From positions 62,001 to 126,000 of the forward strand of contig NZ_JAKXMK010000030.1 in NCBI RefSeq assembly GCF_022524485.1: DNA of 64,000 nucleotides. The letters are read 5' to 3'. Positions 7,711 to 16,810 of the stretch are shown in pieces. Below the pieces are notes generated by a model that was not told the origin of the DNA, made no database searches, and was given only the letters and a program-made list of their open reading frames with translations. How positions within the stretch are numbered: position 1 is the first letter of the stretch; every line of letters begins with the position of its first letter. Position numbers and translations under genes: made by a program. The DNA is from Pseudonocardia alaniniphila. GTDB lineage: Bacteria > Actinomycetota > Actinomycetes > Mycobacteriales > Pseudonocardiaceae.

Positions 7711-8982
7711 TCACGCCCGTCCGTGCGACGCGCGGCTGCGCCTCGCCACCGAGTCCAGCGCCACCGCCAGGGCGAGCACCAGCCCGGTCACCATGAACCG
7801 GAACGAACTGTCGAGGTTCAGCAGCGTCAGGCCGCTGGAGATCGACTGGATCACCAGGATCCCGAGCAGTGCCGCGAAGGCGTTGCCGCGCCCGCCGAAG
7901 AGGCTCGTGCCGCCGATGACCGCAGCCGCGATGGCGTTGAGGTTGACATCGCCGCCACCGCTGCTCTGGTTCGCAGCTGCCAGCCGGGCCGCCGCGAGCA
8001 CGCCGCCGAGCGCGGCGAGCCCCGAGCAGAGCACGAACACCGATATGTAGACCCGGGACACGTTGATGCCCGCGCGCCGGGCAGCTTCCACGTTGCCGCC
8101 CACCGCGTACACCGACCGTCCCCACCCGGTGCGCGTGAGCAGGTAGTGCATCACCACGACGAGCGCCACGAACAGCACGAACATCCAGCCGACGCCGCGA
8201 CCGCGGTTGAGGTACCAGACCGCCGCCCCGAGCCCGACGAGCACGGCGGCGCTCTCGGCCGCGATGAGCTGCGTGGAGCGTGCCGACAGCCCGGCCCGCC
8301 GGCGTTCCCGCGCCAGGAGGAACCGGCTGGCGAACAGTCCTGCCGCCGCGACCAGCACGAGCACGTAGGAGAGCACCTCGGGCACGAACGCGAGCTGCGC
8401 GAAGAACACCAGCCCGGAGGTGAAGGGCAGGTTGATCGCACCGGCCGCGCCGAGCAGCCAGAGCTGCGCACCGAGGAACCCGAGGAGCCCGGCCAGCGTC
8501 GCGACGAAGCTCGGCACCCCGAAGCGCGTGAACATCTGCGAGTAGAGGAACCCGATCGCGCATCCCGCCGCGACCGCGGCGAGGAGTGCGACCCACACGG
8601 GCAGGTGCCGGCTCACGTACGTCACGGCGAGGATCGCCGCGGCCAGGCCGCTGACCGAGCCGACCGACAGGTCGATCTGCCCGACGAGGAGAACCGCCAC
8701 GATGCCGAGGGCGATCACGCCGACAGCGACGCTCTCCATCGCGAGGTTCACGAGGTTGGCGGGCGAGAGGAAGATCGGGTTGAGCACCTGGAAGACCGTC
8801 CAGATCACCACGAGCCCGGCCACGACGGGCACCACGCCGAGGTCGCCCGACCGGATCCGCTCGAGTGACCCGGCGACCGCACCCCGCACCCCGACGGACC
8901 GCCGCAGCCGTTCGTCCTGCCGGTCGAGCGCCTCCCCCGAGGCCGGCGGCGCGGCCTGGGGACCACTGTGGATGCCGGTCAC
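7711..8982 (-). CDS. sugar ABC transporter permease, XylH/RbsC family
   Basis: A 423-residue inner-membrane channel subunit for monosaccharide uptake. About ten to twelve hydrophobic helices are visible, with the family motifs LLVGQIDLSVGSVSGLAAA near residue 90 and AAVIGGTSLFGGRGNA near residue 350. The length is typical of XylH rather than the shorter RbsC. GTG at 8982 overlaps the ATPase stop (GTGA); the open frame continues upstream only as out-of-frame shadow. It works with the ATPase and lipoprotein encoded just upstream, and the operon's kinases probably phosphorylate the imported sugar or polyol. Confidence 0.92.
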   Translation of the reverse strand: MTGIHSGPQAAPPASGEALDRQDERLRRSVGVRGAVAGSLERIRSGDLGVVPVVAGLVVIWTVFQVLNPIFLSPANLVNLAMESVAVGVIALGIVAVLLVGQIDLSVGSVSGLAAAILAVTYVSRHLPVWVALLAAVAAGCAIGFLYSQMFTRFGVPSFVATLAGLLGFLGAQLWLLGAAGAINLPFTSGLVFFAQLAFVPEVLSYVLVLVAAAGLFASRFLLARERRRAGLSARSTQLIAAESAAVLVGLGAAVWYLNRGRGVGWMFVLFVALVVVMHYLLTRTGWGRSVYAVGGNVEAARRAGINVSRVYISVFVLCSGLAALGGVLAAARLAAANQSSGGGDVNLNAIAAAVIGGTSLFGGRGNAFAALLGILVIQSISSGLTLLNLDSSFRFMVTGLVLALAVALDSVARRSRASHGRA

Positions 8983-9758
8983 GGCATGCCTCCCGCCTGC
9001 GCGGCGGCGCGACGGGTCACGGCGTTGTCCGTGGCCCCGGTGATCGCAGCGATGATCTCCTCGGATGTCACGGAGGCGACGTCGAAGACACCGTTGTTGC
9101 GTCCGAGCCGCAGCACGGCCACGGAGTCGGCCACTGCGCGGACATCCTCCATGTTGTGGCTGATCATGATCACGCCGAGCCCTCGCTCGCGCAGCCGCTC
9201 GATGAGGTTGAGCACCTCGGCGGTCTGCGCGACACCGAGCGCCGCCGTCGGCTCGTCGAGAATGATGATCTTCGGGTCCCCGAGCAGCGACCGGGCGATC
9301 GCCACGGTCTGGCGCTGGCCGCCCGAGAGCGACGCCACCGGCACACGGACGGTGGGGATCTTCGCCGAGAGCTGGCGCAGGAGCTCCCAGGCCCGCGTCT
9401 CCATCGTCACCTCGTCGAGGCGCCGACGGCGCAGCTCGCGGCCGAGGAACAGGTTCTCGACGACGTCGAGGTTCTCGCACAGGGCGAGGTCCTGGAACAC
9501 GGTGGCGATCCCGAGTGCATGGGCCGCCGCCGGGTCGGTGATGCTCACCGGCTCGCCGCCGAACGTGATCGTTCCGGAGTCGGGCGGGTGGACGCCGGCG
9601 AGCACCTTCACCAGCGTGGACTTGCCGGCACCGTTGTCGCCCACGACAGCCACCACCTGGCCAGGTGCGACGTCGAGGTCCACATCGGTCAGGGCGGCGA
9701 CAGCACCGAAGCTCTTGCTGATGCCGCGCAGCGCTAGCGCCGGACCACCGGCCGTCAT
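8979..9758 (-). CDS. sugar ABC transporter ATP-binding protein (single NBD)
   Basis: A 259-residue cytoplasmic ATPase driving the XylH-like permease. Walker A is GDNGAGKST, the signature is SLSGGQRQ, Walker B is IIILDEPTAALG and the H-loop is ISHN. It has one nucleotide-binding domain, whereas RbsA/XylG carry two, so it resembles the short actinobacterial versions. ATG at 9758 overlaps the stop of the binding-protein gene (ATGA). Coupled translation with the permease downstream (GTGA). Confidence 0.93.
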   Translation of the reverse strand: MTAGGPALALRGISKSFGAVAALTDVDLDVAPGQVVAVVGDNGAGKSTLVKVLAGVHPPDSGTITFGGEPVSITDPAAAHALGIATVFQDLALCENLDVVENLFLGRELRRRRLDEVTMETRAWELLRQLSAKIPTVRVPVASLSGGQRQTVAIARSLLGDPKIIILDEPTAALGVAQTAEVLNLIERLRERGLGVIMISHNMEDVRAVADSVAVLRLGRNNGVFDVASVTSEEIIAAITGATDNAVTRRAAAQAGGMP

Positions 9759-10861
9759 GCGAGCCCGGCCTGGCTGCAGGCGGTGGCGTACTCGGGGGTG
9801 CACAGGTCCGAGGCCTTGATCTCCCCGGAGTCGATCAGCACCTCCTTGAGGTTCTCCTTGGTCACCACGGTCGGCGTGAACAGCTCGCTGGGGGTGTTGA
9901 ACAGGGTGGTCTTGCCGGCCGGGCGCTCACCGTTGACGAACTGGAGCGCCGTGACCGCGGCGGCCTCGGCAACGATCTTGATGGGCTTCGAGATGGTGTT
10001 GTACTGGTCGCCCGCGATGATCCGCTGCGCGGCCGCGAGCTCGGCGTCGTTGCCCGTCACAGGCGGCACCGGGGCGCCCGCGGCCTTGAACGCGGCGATG
10101 GAGCCGCCGCCGGTGCCGTCGTTGGCCGCCACGACGCCCACGATCTGCGGGCCGAACTTCGTGATCTGGCCGCTCACCCAGTCCTGCGCCTTCGACGGTT
10201 CCCAGTCGGGGGTGTCGAACTCGGCGAGCAGCGGCAGGCCACTGGGGTCGATCGAGGAATGGATGCCCTTCTTGATCAGGCCCGCTGCCGCGTCGGTGGG
10301 CGAGCCGTTGACCTGCAGCAGCCCGCCCTGCACACCGTCGGCCTCGAGCTTGTCGACCAGCGACTTCGCGATCATGGAGCCGATCGCCTCGTTGTCGAAC
10401 GAGATGTAGTAGTCGGCAGGCACGTCCGGGATCGGGCGGTCGTAGGCGATCACCGGCACACCCTGGGCCCGTGCGGTGGTGACGATGCTCGCTGCCGCCG
10501 TCGAGTCCACGGGGTCGAGGACGATCGCCTTGACACCCTGCGCAAGCGCCGAGTTCGCCTGCTGCTGTTGCTGGGCGGCGTCACTGTTGGCGTTGGCGTA
10601 GACGACCTCGCAGCCCGCACACAGCTGCTTGACCTTGGCCTCGAACAACGGCCGGTCGGCCAGCTCATAGCGCGTGGAGGCGATGTCGGGCATGAGGAAC
10701 GCGACCTTCGCGTTCTGCGTCTCGCCGTCGCCGCCCGCGGCGGGCGTGCCGCCGCCCTCGTCGACGTCCGCGCACGCGGTGAGACCTGCGGTCACCACGG
10801 CCGCTAGGGCGACGGCGAGGGCCTTGCCCAGATGACGACTACGGAGAGCACCATTGCTCAT
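9755..10861 (-). CDS. sugar-binding lipoprotein of ABC transporter (XylF/periplasmic-binding type)
   Basis: A 368-residue extracytoplasmic receptor. The N-terminus has a signal peptide ending in the lipobox LTAC, so the mature Cys is lipidated. The fold is the type I sugar-binding protein: KVAFLMPDIASTRYELADRP, VKAIVLDPVDSTAAASIV, VPVIAYDRPI and VAANDGTGGGSIAAFKAAG are the usual ribose/xylose-receptor landmarks. A run of five glutamines occurs in SDAAQQQQQANSAL. ATG at 10861. It is the first of the three transporter genes, 40 bp after the phosphatase. Confidence 0.93.
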   Translation of the reverse strand: MSNGALRSRHLGKALAVALAAVVTAGLTACADVDEGGGTPAAGGDGETQNAKVAFLMPDIASTRYELADRPLFEAKVKQLCAGCEVVYANANSDAAQQQQQANSALAQGVKAIVLDPVDSTAAASIVTTARAQGVPVIAYDRPIPDVPADYYISFDNEAIGSMIAKSLVDKLEADGVQGGLLQVNGSPTDAAAGLIKKGIHSSIDPSGLPLLAEFDTPDWEPSKAQDWVSGQITKFGPQIVGVVAANDGTGGGSIAAFKAAGAPVPPVTGNDAELAAAQRIIAGDQYNTISKPIKIVAEAAAVTALQFVNGERPAGKTTLFNTPSELFTPTVVTKENLKEVLIDSGEIKASDLCTPEYATACSQAGLA

Positions 10862-10901
10862 GACCACTCCTCTGCACGAAACACCACAGGACGGGGGAAC
10901 A

Positions 10902-11501
10902 TCACGGGACGGGGACGTTGAGGGAGAGCAGCGCAGCGGGGGCCGCGCGGTCGGCGGGCACGGCCACCTCGGTGACCGCACCGTTCTCCAGTCGGGGGAA
11001 GACGTGCCGGTAACGGGCCACGGGCAGGCCGATCAGCGTGCACAGCCCGAGCCGCAGCAGCGTGTTGTGCGCGACCACCAGCACGGTGGATCCGCGCGCG
11101 GCGAGAGCACGCAGCGTCTCGGCGGCCCGCTTCGCGGCCGCGGCCGGATGCTCGGCTCCCGGGAAGGGGTGGGCGGCCGGATCGGCGCGGAACCGGGCGG
11201 CGACATCCGGATCGAGCTCGTCGAGCGTGAGCCCCTCGGCGACGCCGAAGCCCACCTCGCGCAGGTCGTGGACGATCTCCAGCTCGGTCTCGCAGGCCAG
11301 TGCACTCGGGCGGGCCGTCTCGACGGCTCGGCGCAGCGGCGAGGCGACCACTGCGTCGACGCCGCGCTTGCGGGCCCAGGAGGCGAGCCGCTCGGCCTGC
11401 AGCACACCCGCGGGGGTGAGGTCGATGTCGCTGTGTCCGCCGGCGTAGCGGTTCTCGGCGTGCCAGACGGTCTGTCCGTGCCGGGCGAGCAGCAGGGTCA
11501 T
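10902..11501 (-). CDS. histidine phosphatase (phosphoglycerate-mutase-like)
   Basis: A 199-residue cofactor-independent phosphatase. The phospho-acceptor motif LLLARHGQT is at the N-terminus, and the second half of the site is VLVVAHNTLLRLGLC. ASPLRRAVETA supplies the phosphate-pocket Arg. ATG at 11501 overlaps the dehydrogenase stop (ATGA). In this operon it probably dephosphorylates a sugar-phosphate intermediate or a product of the kinases; which one cannot be read from the sequence. Confidence 0.88.
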   Translation of the reverse strand: MTLLLARHGQTVWHAENRYAGGHSDIDLTPAGVLQAERLASWARKRGVDAVVASPLRRAVETARPSALACETELEIVHDLREVGFGVAEGLTLDELDPDVAARFRADPAAHPFPGAEHPAAAAKRAAETLRALAARGSTVLVVAHNTLLRLGLCTLIGLPVARYRHVFPRLENGAVTEVAVPADRAAPAALLSLNVPVP

Positions 11502-12541
11502 CGGACCCGCGCGAGGACGTCGGGGTTGGCGCAGTGCAGCGGTGGCCGGCCCCGCAGCCATCGGCCGGCCTCGGCCGCCACCATCCGGCTCGCCCGCTCC
11601 GCGACCGCGCGGCTGGCCCCGGCGAGGTGCGGGGTCATCACGACGTGCGGGGCGTGGCGCAGCGGATGGTCGGGGGGCAACGGCTCGACGTCGAACACGT
11701 CCAGGCCCGCGGCGAACAGGTGCCCGTCGGTGAGGGCCGCGGCGAGGGCGGTGTGGTCCACCAGCGCTCCTCGCGCGCAGTTGACCAGCACGGACCCCGC
11801 AGGCATCGCGGCGATGCGCGCGGCGTTCATCAGGCCACGGGTCTCGTCCGTGACGCGCGCGTGCAGCGACACGACCTGTGACGTCGCGATCAGCTCGTCC
11901 AGCTCGACGAACCGAACGCCGGGCGGCAGGGTGGCCGGATCGGCGTAAGGGTCGGCCACCAGCACGTCGGCACCGAACGCCAGCAGGATCCGCGCCACCC
12001 GCGAGCCCACCGCCCCGGCACCGACGAGCCCGACCGTTGCCCCTTCCAGTTCGAGCCCGGTCTCCTCGTAGGCGTAGAGCGAGCTCTCCCAACGCCCGTC
12101 GACGACGCCGAGGTGGCTCTGCGGGATGCGGCGCATCGCGGCGAGCACCAGCCCGACGGCGTACTCCGCGGTGGAGGTGGCGTTGCGTCCGGGTGCGAAC
12201 GTCACCGCGACGCCGTGCTCGGTGGCCGCCTCGAGGTTCGCGTTGACCGGCCCCCCGCGCGACACGGCGAACAGCTCCAGATCGGGGCAGGCCGCGAGGA
12301 TCCGGCGGGTGAGCGGCGCCATCTGTGTCAGGCACACGCGGACGCCCTGCAGGGCCGTCATCAGCTCTTCCTCGGAGCCGGACGCCTCGTCCACCTCGGC
12401 GACCGGGCCGAAGGGCACGTGTGGCCACGGGAGCTCCAGCTCGCGGACGTCGAACGCTCCCTCGGTGGCCAGGTCCGTCGCCAGCAACCGGTTCAGCACG
12501 AACCGGTCGCCGGCGACGAGGGCGCGGGCCCGGGTGGTCAT
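11498..12541 (-). CDS. D-2-hydroxyacid dehydrogenase (SerA/PdxB-like)
   Basis: A 347-residue NAD(P)-dependent oxidoreductase for D-2-hydroxy acids or phosphorylated relatives. The nucleotide motif is GLVGAGAVGSRVA. The catalytic Arg lies in NCARGALVD, the Glu in DVEPLPPDHPL and the His in MTPHLAGAS. It overlaps the genes on both sides by 4 bp. Sitting between FGGY kinases and a phosphatase, it may oxidise a phosphorylated sugar acid such as a tetronate or pentonate phosphate; this is inference from context. Confidence 0.88.
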   Translation of the reverse strand: MTTRARALVAGDRFVLNRLLATDLATEGAFDVRELELPWPHVPFGPVAEVDEASGSEEELMTALQGVRVCLTQMAPLTRRILAACPDLELFAVSRGGPVNANLEAATEHGVAVTFAPGRNATSTAEYAVGLVLAAMRRIPQSHLGVVDGRWESSLYAYEETGLELEGATVGLVGAGAVGSRVARILLAFGADVLVADPYADPATLPPGVRFVELDELIATSQVVSLHARVTDETRGLMNAARIAAMPAGSVLVNCARGALVDHTALAAALTDGHLFAAGLDVFDVEPLPPDHPLRHAPHVVMTPHLAGASRAVAERASRMVAAEAGRWLRGRPPLHCANPDVLARVR

Positions 12542-14025
12542 GCGTCGTTCCTCTCGGTGCGCGCCCGCGCGTGTGCGGCGAGCTCTGGGTCGAGCCACCC
12601 CCGCCGCTCCAGCGCATCGACGAACGCGCGGTGCGCGCGAGCGAGGGCGGCGGTACGGGTGAGATCGGGTTCGAGCGTGCGATGCAGGCGCACGATCCGT
12701 TTCGCAGCGCCTGCGATGTCCCTGTCGTGGGCGCCGGCGGCGAGCACGGCCATGCCGAGCGCGGCCTCCGCGTCGGCCGGTACCCGCACGGGCACGCCGA
12801 GCAGGTCGCAGCGCAGCTGGTTCCACCAGGGGTTGCGGGCTCCGCCGCCGGTGGTGCTCACGGGGCCGCAGACGTCGGCACCGGCGTGGTGGAGGAGGTC
12901 GAAGCAGAGCCGCTCGACGTGCGCCACGCCGTGGCAGACGGCGGCGAACCGGGTGGCCGGATCCGGGATGTCGAGGCCGAACCCCTGCGCGTCCGGTGCC
13001 ACGAACGGGAACCGCTCGCCCGTGCCCGCCAGCGGATAACACAGTGGAACGTCGTGGACCTGGGCGGCGGCCGCGGTCAGCCCGTCGAGATCCTCGTGCG
13101 GGAACAGCTCGCTGATCACGCCCGCGCCCGTGCTGGAGGCCCCGCCGGGAAGCCAGAGATCCCCGTGCGGGGCGCGGTGGGAGTAGACGGCGCCGGTGGG
13201 GTCGTGCAGAAGCGTTCTGCTCACCCACTTGAGCGTGAGGGTGGTGCCGAGCACCGCGTTCCACTCGCCGGGCTCCAGCGCGCCCGCGCCGAGCTGGGCG
13301 GCGCATCCGTCCGTCATCCCCGCGACCACCGGGGTGCCCGGCGGGAGTCCGGTCTCGTCAGCGGCCGCGGCGCCGACGGTGCCGAGCACCGAGCCCGCCC
13401 GCTGCACGGGCGGCAGCACGGCGGGGTCGAGGTGCAGCCGGGCCAGCACGTCGAGGGGCCAGCACTCCTCGAGCAGGTCGTACCCGGTCTTGAGCGCGTG
13501 GCTCGAGTCGGCGGCCACCGGACGGCCGACCAGCCGGGTGGTGATCACGTCGGGTTGATGGGCCAGGCGGGCGCCGTCACGCAGCAGGCCCTGGTCACGC
13601 CACCAGAGCAGCTTCGGCAGCGCCCAGGCGGGCTGCATCCGGTAGGCGAGGCGGCCCCAGAGGTCCGATCCGGCGTTCTGGGCCTCCTCGGCCAGGTCGC
13701 CTGCGCGGATGTCGTCGTACATGAGGCCGGGCGTGCGGGGGGTGCCGTCGGGTCCGGTGAGCAGCACGGTCCCGGACGTGGCGCAGACGGCCAGTCCGCC
13801 GATTGCGCGTGTGCCCGCGCCGGCGATCGCGGCCGTCACCTCGGCCAGCGCGGCGGATGTGGCGGACCACCACTGGTCGGGGTCCTGCTCGTGGCGTGGA
13901 CCGTCACGGTGGCTGGTGAGCGGCCGTGACGCGGCGGCCAGCGGGGTGCCGTCGTCGGCGACCGCGAGCGCCCGGACGCTCTGCGTGCCGAGGTCCACGC
14001 CGATCCAGGCGAGATCCTCAGACAT
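12538..14025 (-). CDS. FGGY-family carbohydrate kinase (first of two)
   Basis: A 495-residue ATP-dependent sugar or polyol kinase with two actin-like domains. The N-terminal phosphate-1 loop is GVDLGTQSVRALAV, the likely catalytic Asp is in VAGMTDGCAAQLG and the adenosine motif is TTGGGARNPWWNQL. ATG at 14025 overlaps the preceding kinase by 8 bp; the frame running further upstream is shadow. Its partner is only distantly similar, so the two probably act on different substrates or at different steps. Confidence 0.9.
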   Translation of the reverse strand: MSEDLAWIGVDLGTQSVRALAVADDGTPLAAASRPLTSHRDGPRHEQDPDQWWSATSAALAEVTAAIAGAGTRAIGGLAVCATSGTVLLTGPDGTPRTPGLMYDDIRAGDLAEEAQNAGSDLWGRLAYRMQPAWALPKLLWWRDQGLLRDGARLAHQPDVITTRLVGRPVAADSSHALKTGYDLLEECWPLDVLARLHLDPAVLPPVQRAGSVLGTVGAAAADETGLPPGTPVVAGMTDGCAAQLGAGALEPGEWNAVLGTTLTLKWVSRTLLHDPTGAVYSHRAPHGDLWLPGGASSTGAGVISELFPHEDLDGLTAAAAQVHDVPLCYPLAGTGERFPFVAPDAQGFGLDIPDPATRFAAVCHGVAHVERLCFDLLHHAGADVCGPVSTTGGGARNPWWNQLRCDLLGVPVRVPADAEAALGMAVLAAGAHDRDIAGAAKRIVRLHRTLEPDLTRTAALARAHRAFVDALERRGWLDPELAAHARARTERNDA

Positions 14026-15556
14026 GCAGCGCACCCGGGCGGGCCGCGCGCCAGTGCGCCCATCGCTGTGCGGCGAGGGCCCGGGTGGCGAGGAACTCGG
14101 CGTGCTCGGCGTCGTACAGATCCTGGACCGTGCTGTCCGGAACGAAGCGATGCCGCTCGCGCACCAGCGCCGCCGCGGCCGCGGACACGTCCGCATAATC
14201 GCCGAGTGCGGCGAGCGCCGTGAGCAGCGCGCCCTTCGCACCGGTCTGGGTGTCCTCGGTGCAGACGGCGTCGACGCCGGTGACGTCGGCGATGAGCTGG
14301 CACCACAGTGGACTTGCGGTGCCCCCGCCGCAGAGTCGCAGGTCGGTGGGCGCGGCGGTTTCGGTCGGACCCGCGCTGCCGCTGCGGACGGCGGTGAGGC
14401 AGTCCCGGATCACGTGGGCGAGGCCTTCCAGCACCGCCCGTGCGACGTGATCCCGGCCGTGGGCGAACGTCGCACCGGTGAGCAGGCCGCTCGCGGCGGC
14501 GTCGAGGAACGGCGCGCGCTCGCCCGCGGGGGAGAGGTAGGGCAGCATGCGCAGCCCGTCGGCACCCGGGGGTGCCTGCGCGGCGAGGTCGGACAGCACT
14601 GCGGGGCCGGGCAGGCCGAGCAGCGCGACGGCCCAGTCGATCACGCCGGTGCCGGCGAGCGTGGGGAAGACACGCAGCAGCCGCTCCGGACGGCCGAGCG
14701 CGAGCGTGAGGCCGCTCGGCTCGCCTGCGGTGTCCGGCCGCGTGATCACCGTCTCGGTGCAGAGCGTCGTGCCGAGCACGCTCGTGGCCTGGCCGGGATC
14801 GGTGGCTCCGCTGCCCACCGCGGTGGCGGCGACGTCGAAGGGTGCGATCACGACCGGCGTGCCTGCGGGGATCCCGAGCTGAGCGGCGGCGTCGGCGCTG
14901 AGCGGGTGCACACGGTCGGAGTCGGGGATGAGCGGGGGGAGCAGATCGCGCCGGTGCTCCAGCCCGTAGAGCGCGACGAGCGCGTCGGAGTAGGCGCCCT
15001 TCCCGATGTCGAGCCACGGCGCTGACGCCTCGGACGTGTCGATCCCCAGCACGCCGGTCAGCCGCAGGAGGAGCCAGCTGCCGCAGGTCAGCACGGCTGC
15101 GGCCCGGTCCAGGACATCCGGCTCCTCGACGTCGAGCACGCGGAGCACGGCGTTGGGGAGCCCCGCGTTGGTCAGCGAGGCGTTGGTGCGGAAGGCCTCG
15201 TCGAGCACGCCCTCGCTGCGCCAGGAGGCGACGATGTCGGCCGCGCGGCCGTCGTTCCAGAGCACGGCGGGCCGGACCGGGCGCCCCGCCGCGTCCACCA
15301 GCCAGGCACCGTCGCCCTGCGCGGTGAAGGCGATCAGCCGGACCGGGCGATCCACTCGCTGCACGGCCTCGCGCACCGTGGCGACCACGGCGTCCCACAC
15401 CTCGCCCATGTCCTGCTCGGAGCGTTCGCGCGTGGGATGAGCCACGGCCGTGTCGCGACGGGTGACGACGAGCTCGCGGCCGCCGGCATCGAAGACGACC
15501 GCCTTGATCACGGTGGTGCCGGCGTCCACGCAGAGCGCCACTGCGTCCGAGGTCAT
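14018..15556 (-). CDS. FGGY-family carbohydrate kinase (second of two)
   Basis: A 512-residue kinase with CVDAGTTVIKAVVFDAGG at the N-terminus, GDGAWLVDAAGRPVRPAVLW (polyol/pentulose-kinase-like), the catalytic Asp in IAPFDVAATAVGSG and the nucleotide motif RLCGGGTASPLWCQL. The WLVD-G-P-W-ND-R pattern recalls erythritol and L-xylulose kinases, but the substrate is not certain. ATG at 15556 has a strong GGAGGAG site. It is the first structural gene after the regulator, separated by a 178-bp region with paired operator-like sites. Confidence 0.9.
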   Translation of the reverse strand: MTSDAVALCVDAGTTVIKAVVFDAGGRELVVTRRDTAVAHPTRERSEQDMGEVWDAVVATVREAVQRVDRPVRLIAFTAQGDGAWLVDAAGRPVRPAVLWNDGRAADIVASWRSEGVLDEAFRTNASLTNAGLPNAVLRVLDVEEPDVLDRAAAVLTCGSWLLLRLTGVLGIDTSEASAPWLDIGKGAYSDALVALYGLEHRRDLLPPLIPDSDRVHPLSADAAAQLGIPAGTPVVIAPFDVAATAVGSGATDPGQATSVLGTTLCTETVITRPDTAGEPSGLTLALGRPERLLRVFPTLAGTGVIDWAVALLGLPGPAVLSDLAAQAPPGADGLRMLPYLSPAGERAPFLDAAASGLLTGATFAHGRDHVARAVLEGLAHVIRDCLTAVRSGSAGPTETAAPTDLRLCGGGTASPLWCQLIADVTGVDAVCTEDTQTGAKGALLTALAALGDYADVSAAAAALVRERHRFVPDSTVQDLYDAEHAEFLATRALAAQRWAHWRAARPGALHV

Positions 15557-15632
15557 CGACGGCTCCTCCGTTCTCCAGCTCGGGTGCGGGGCGACGATCA
15601 GTAGACAGGCGATGACCCCAACTTCGCAAGAT

Positions 15633-15717
15633 TTAACATCGGAGAGTGAGAGCCGCCGAGAAAATGCAGTTCAGTGAGCGTTCGAGACCTTCCTCGGGGG
15701 CCGAACTTAACATCCGA
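15633..15717. promoter_or_regulatory. paired TTAACATC sites, candidate DeoR operators
   Basis: TTAACATC occurs twice in direct orientation (15633-15640 and 15707-15714), 74 bp apart, each followed by a CGGA/CCGA-like tail. They sit in an AT-richer 178-bp gap between the DeoR-type regulator and the first kinase, upstream of the 15556 start. Repeated spaced sites are typical for DeoR-family repressors that loop DNA. The cognate protein is inferred from proximity. Confidence 0.5.
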
Positions 15718-15734
15718 TCTCATCCAGCCCCCGT

Positions 15735-16550
15735 TTAAGGGAGCGCGACGATGTCGATCCGTGCCCCGCGAGCGCGCAGGCCCGACACCACGGCGGAGGG
15801 AGTCGCGCTGTCGACGAGCACACGGTCGAGCGTGGAGAGCTCGACGAGCCGGTGCAGGGCACGCTTCGCGAACTTCGTGTGGTCGACGAGCGCGACGGTG
15901 CGGGCCGCGCTCGCGATGAGTGCCCGGCGGGTGATCACGGTGTCCTGCGACTGGATGTAGCAGACGCCGTCGGTGACCGCGGTGGTGGACATGACGAGGA
16001 GGTCGGTGCGCAGGTCGGCGGCCGCCTCGGCCGTGGCCTGGCCCAGGAACGAGTCGTAGGCCGGGTCGTAGCGACCACCCAGCCCGATGACCTCGACACC
16101 TGCCCGTCCCGCGAGCGCACGGACGACGGGCAGGAAATGGGTGACCACCGTGAGCGGCGCCTTCTCCGGCAGGAGCCGCGCCAGCGCGAGAGCGGTGGTG
16201 CTGTCGTCGAGCGCCACGACCTGACCTGCGTAGACCTCGTCGGCGAGCGCCGCGGCGGCCAGCGCCTGCTTCTCGGCCTGCTCGGCCTGCATGCGGTGCG
16301 GCAGGTCGCCGTGGAAGGTGGCGGTGGGTGCGCTCGTGGCGCCGCCGCGCACCTTGCGCAGGAAACCGCGCTCCTCGAGTTCGTCGAGATCGCGGTGGAC
16401 GGTCATGATGCTCACGCCGAACTCGCCCGCGAGCACGTCCACGCGTACGAAGCCCGACTCGGCCACCCGCCGTCGTACCGCCTCACGCCGCATCTCGGGG
16501 CTCGTGCGGGCACCGGCGGCCAGGTACGGGTCGGGCATCGCGTCGGACAC
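15735..16550 (-). CDS. DeoR-family transcriptional regulator
   Basis: A 271-residue repressor: an N-terminal winged helix (VRVDVLAGEFGVSIMTVHRDLDELEERG) followed by the DeoRC sugar-phosphate sensor domain with VVALDDSTTALALARLLP and a terminal VDHTKFA-like motif. The start chosen is GTG at 16550, with GGAAGG eight bases upstream; an ATG four codons later is the alternative, and the long extension to 16745 has no support. Likely controls the kinase/sugar-transporter operon downstream and perhaps itself. Confidence 0.92.
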   Translation of the reverse strand: MSDAMPDPYLAAGARTSPEMRREAVRRRVAESGFVRVDVLAGEFGVSIMTVHRDLDELEERGFLRKVRGGATSAPTATFHGDLPHRMQAEQAEKQALAAAALADEVYAGQVVALDDSTTALALARLLPEKAPLTVVTHFLPVVRALAGRAGVEVIGLGGRYDPAYDSFLGQATAEAAADLRTDLLVMSTTAVTDGVCYIQSQDTVITRRALIASAARTVALVDHTKFAKRALHRLVELSTLDRVLVDSATPSAVVSGLRARGARIDIVALP

Positions 16551-16810
16551 CCGCTCAGCCTTCCATCGCGGGGCCGGACGCGGCCATGGCGCTACGTGAT
16601 GACGACGTGCACCGCTACCGGGCACCGTGAACCGGCTGCTATCTCGAGCGCACGATGCGTCCGCGATCGCCGGTTCGTCCCTGTTTCTCGGCTGAATCGT
16701 ACCGATCGACTCTCGACGAATTCGCGGCATCCCGTGGGGTGGCATCCCGGCGTCCTGAGATGCTGACAGAAAGTCACCAGCTCAGCGTGGATCGGTGTCA
16801 GGATTTATCG

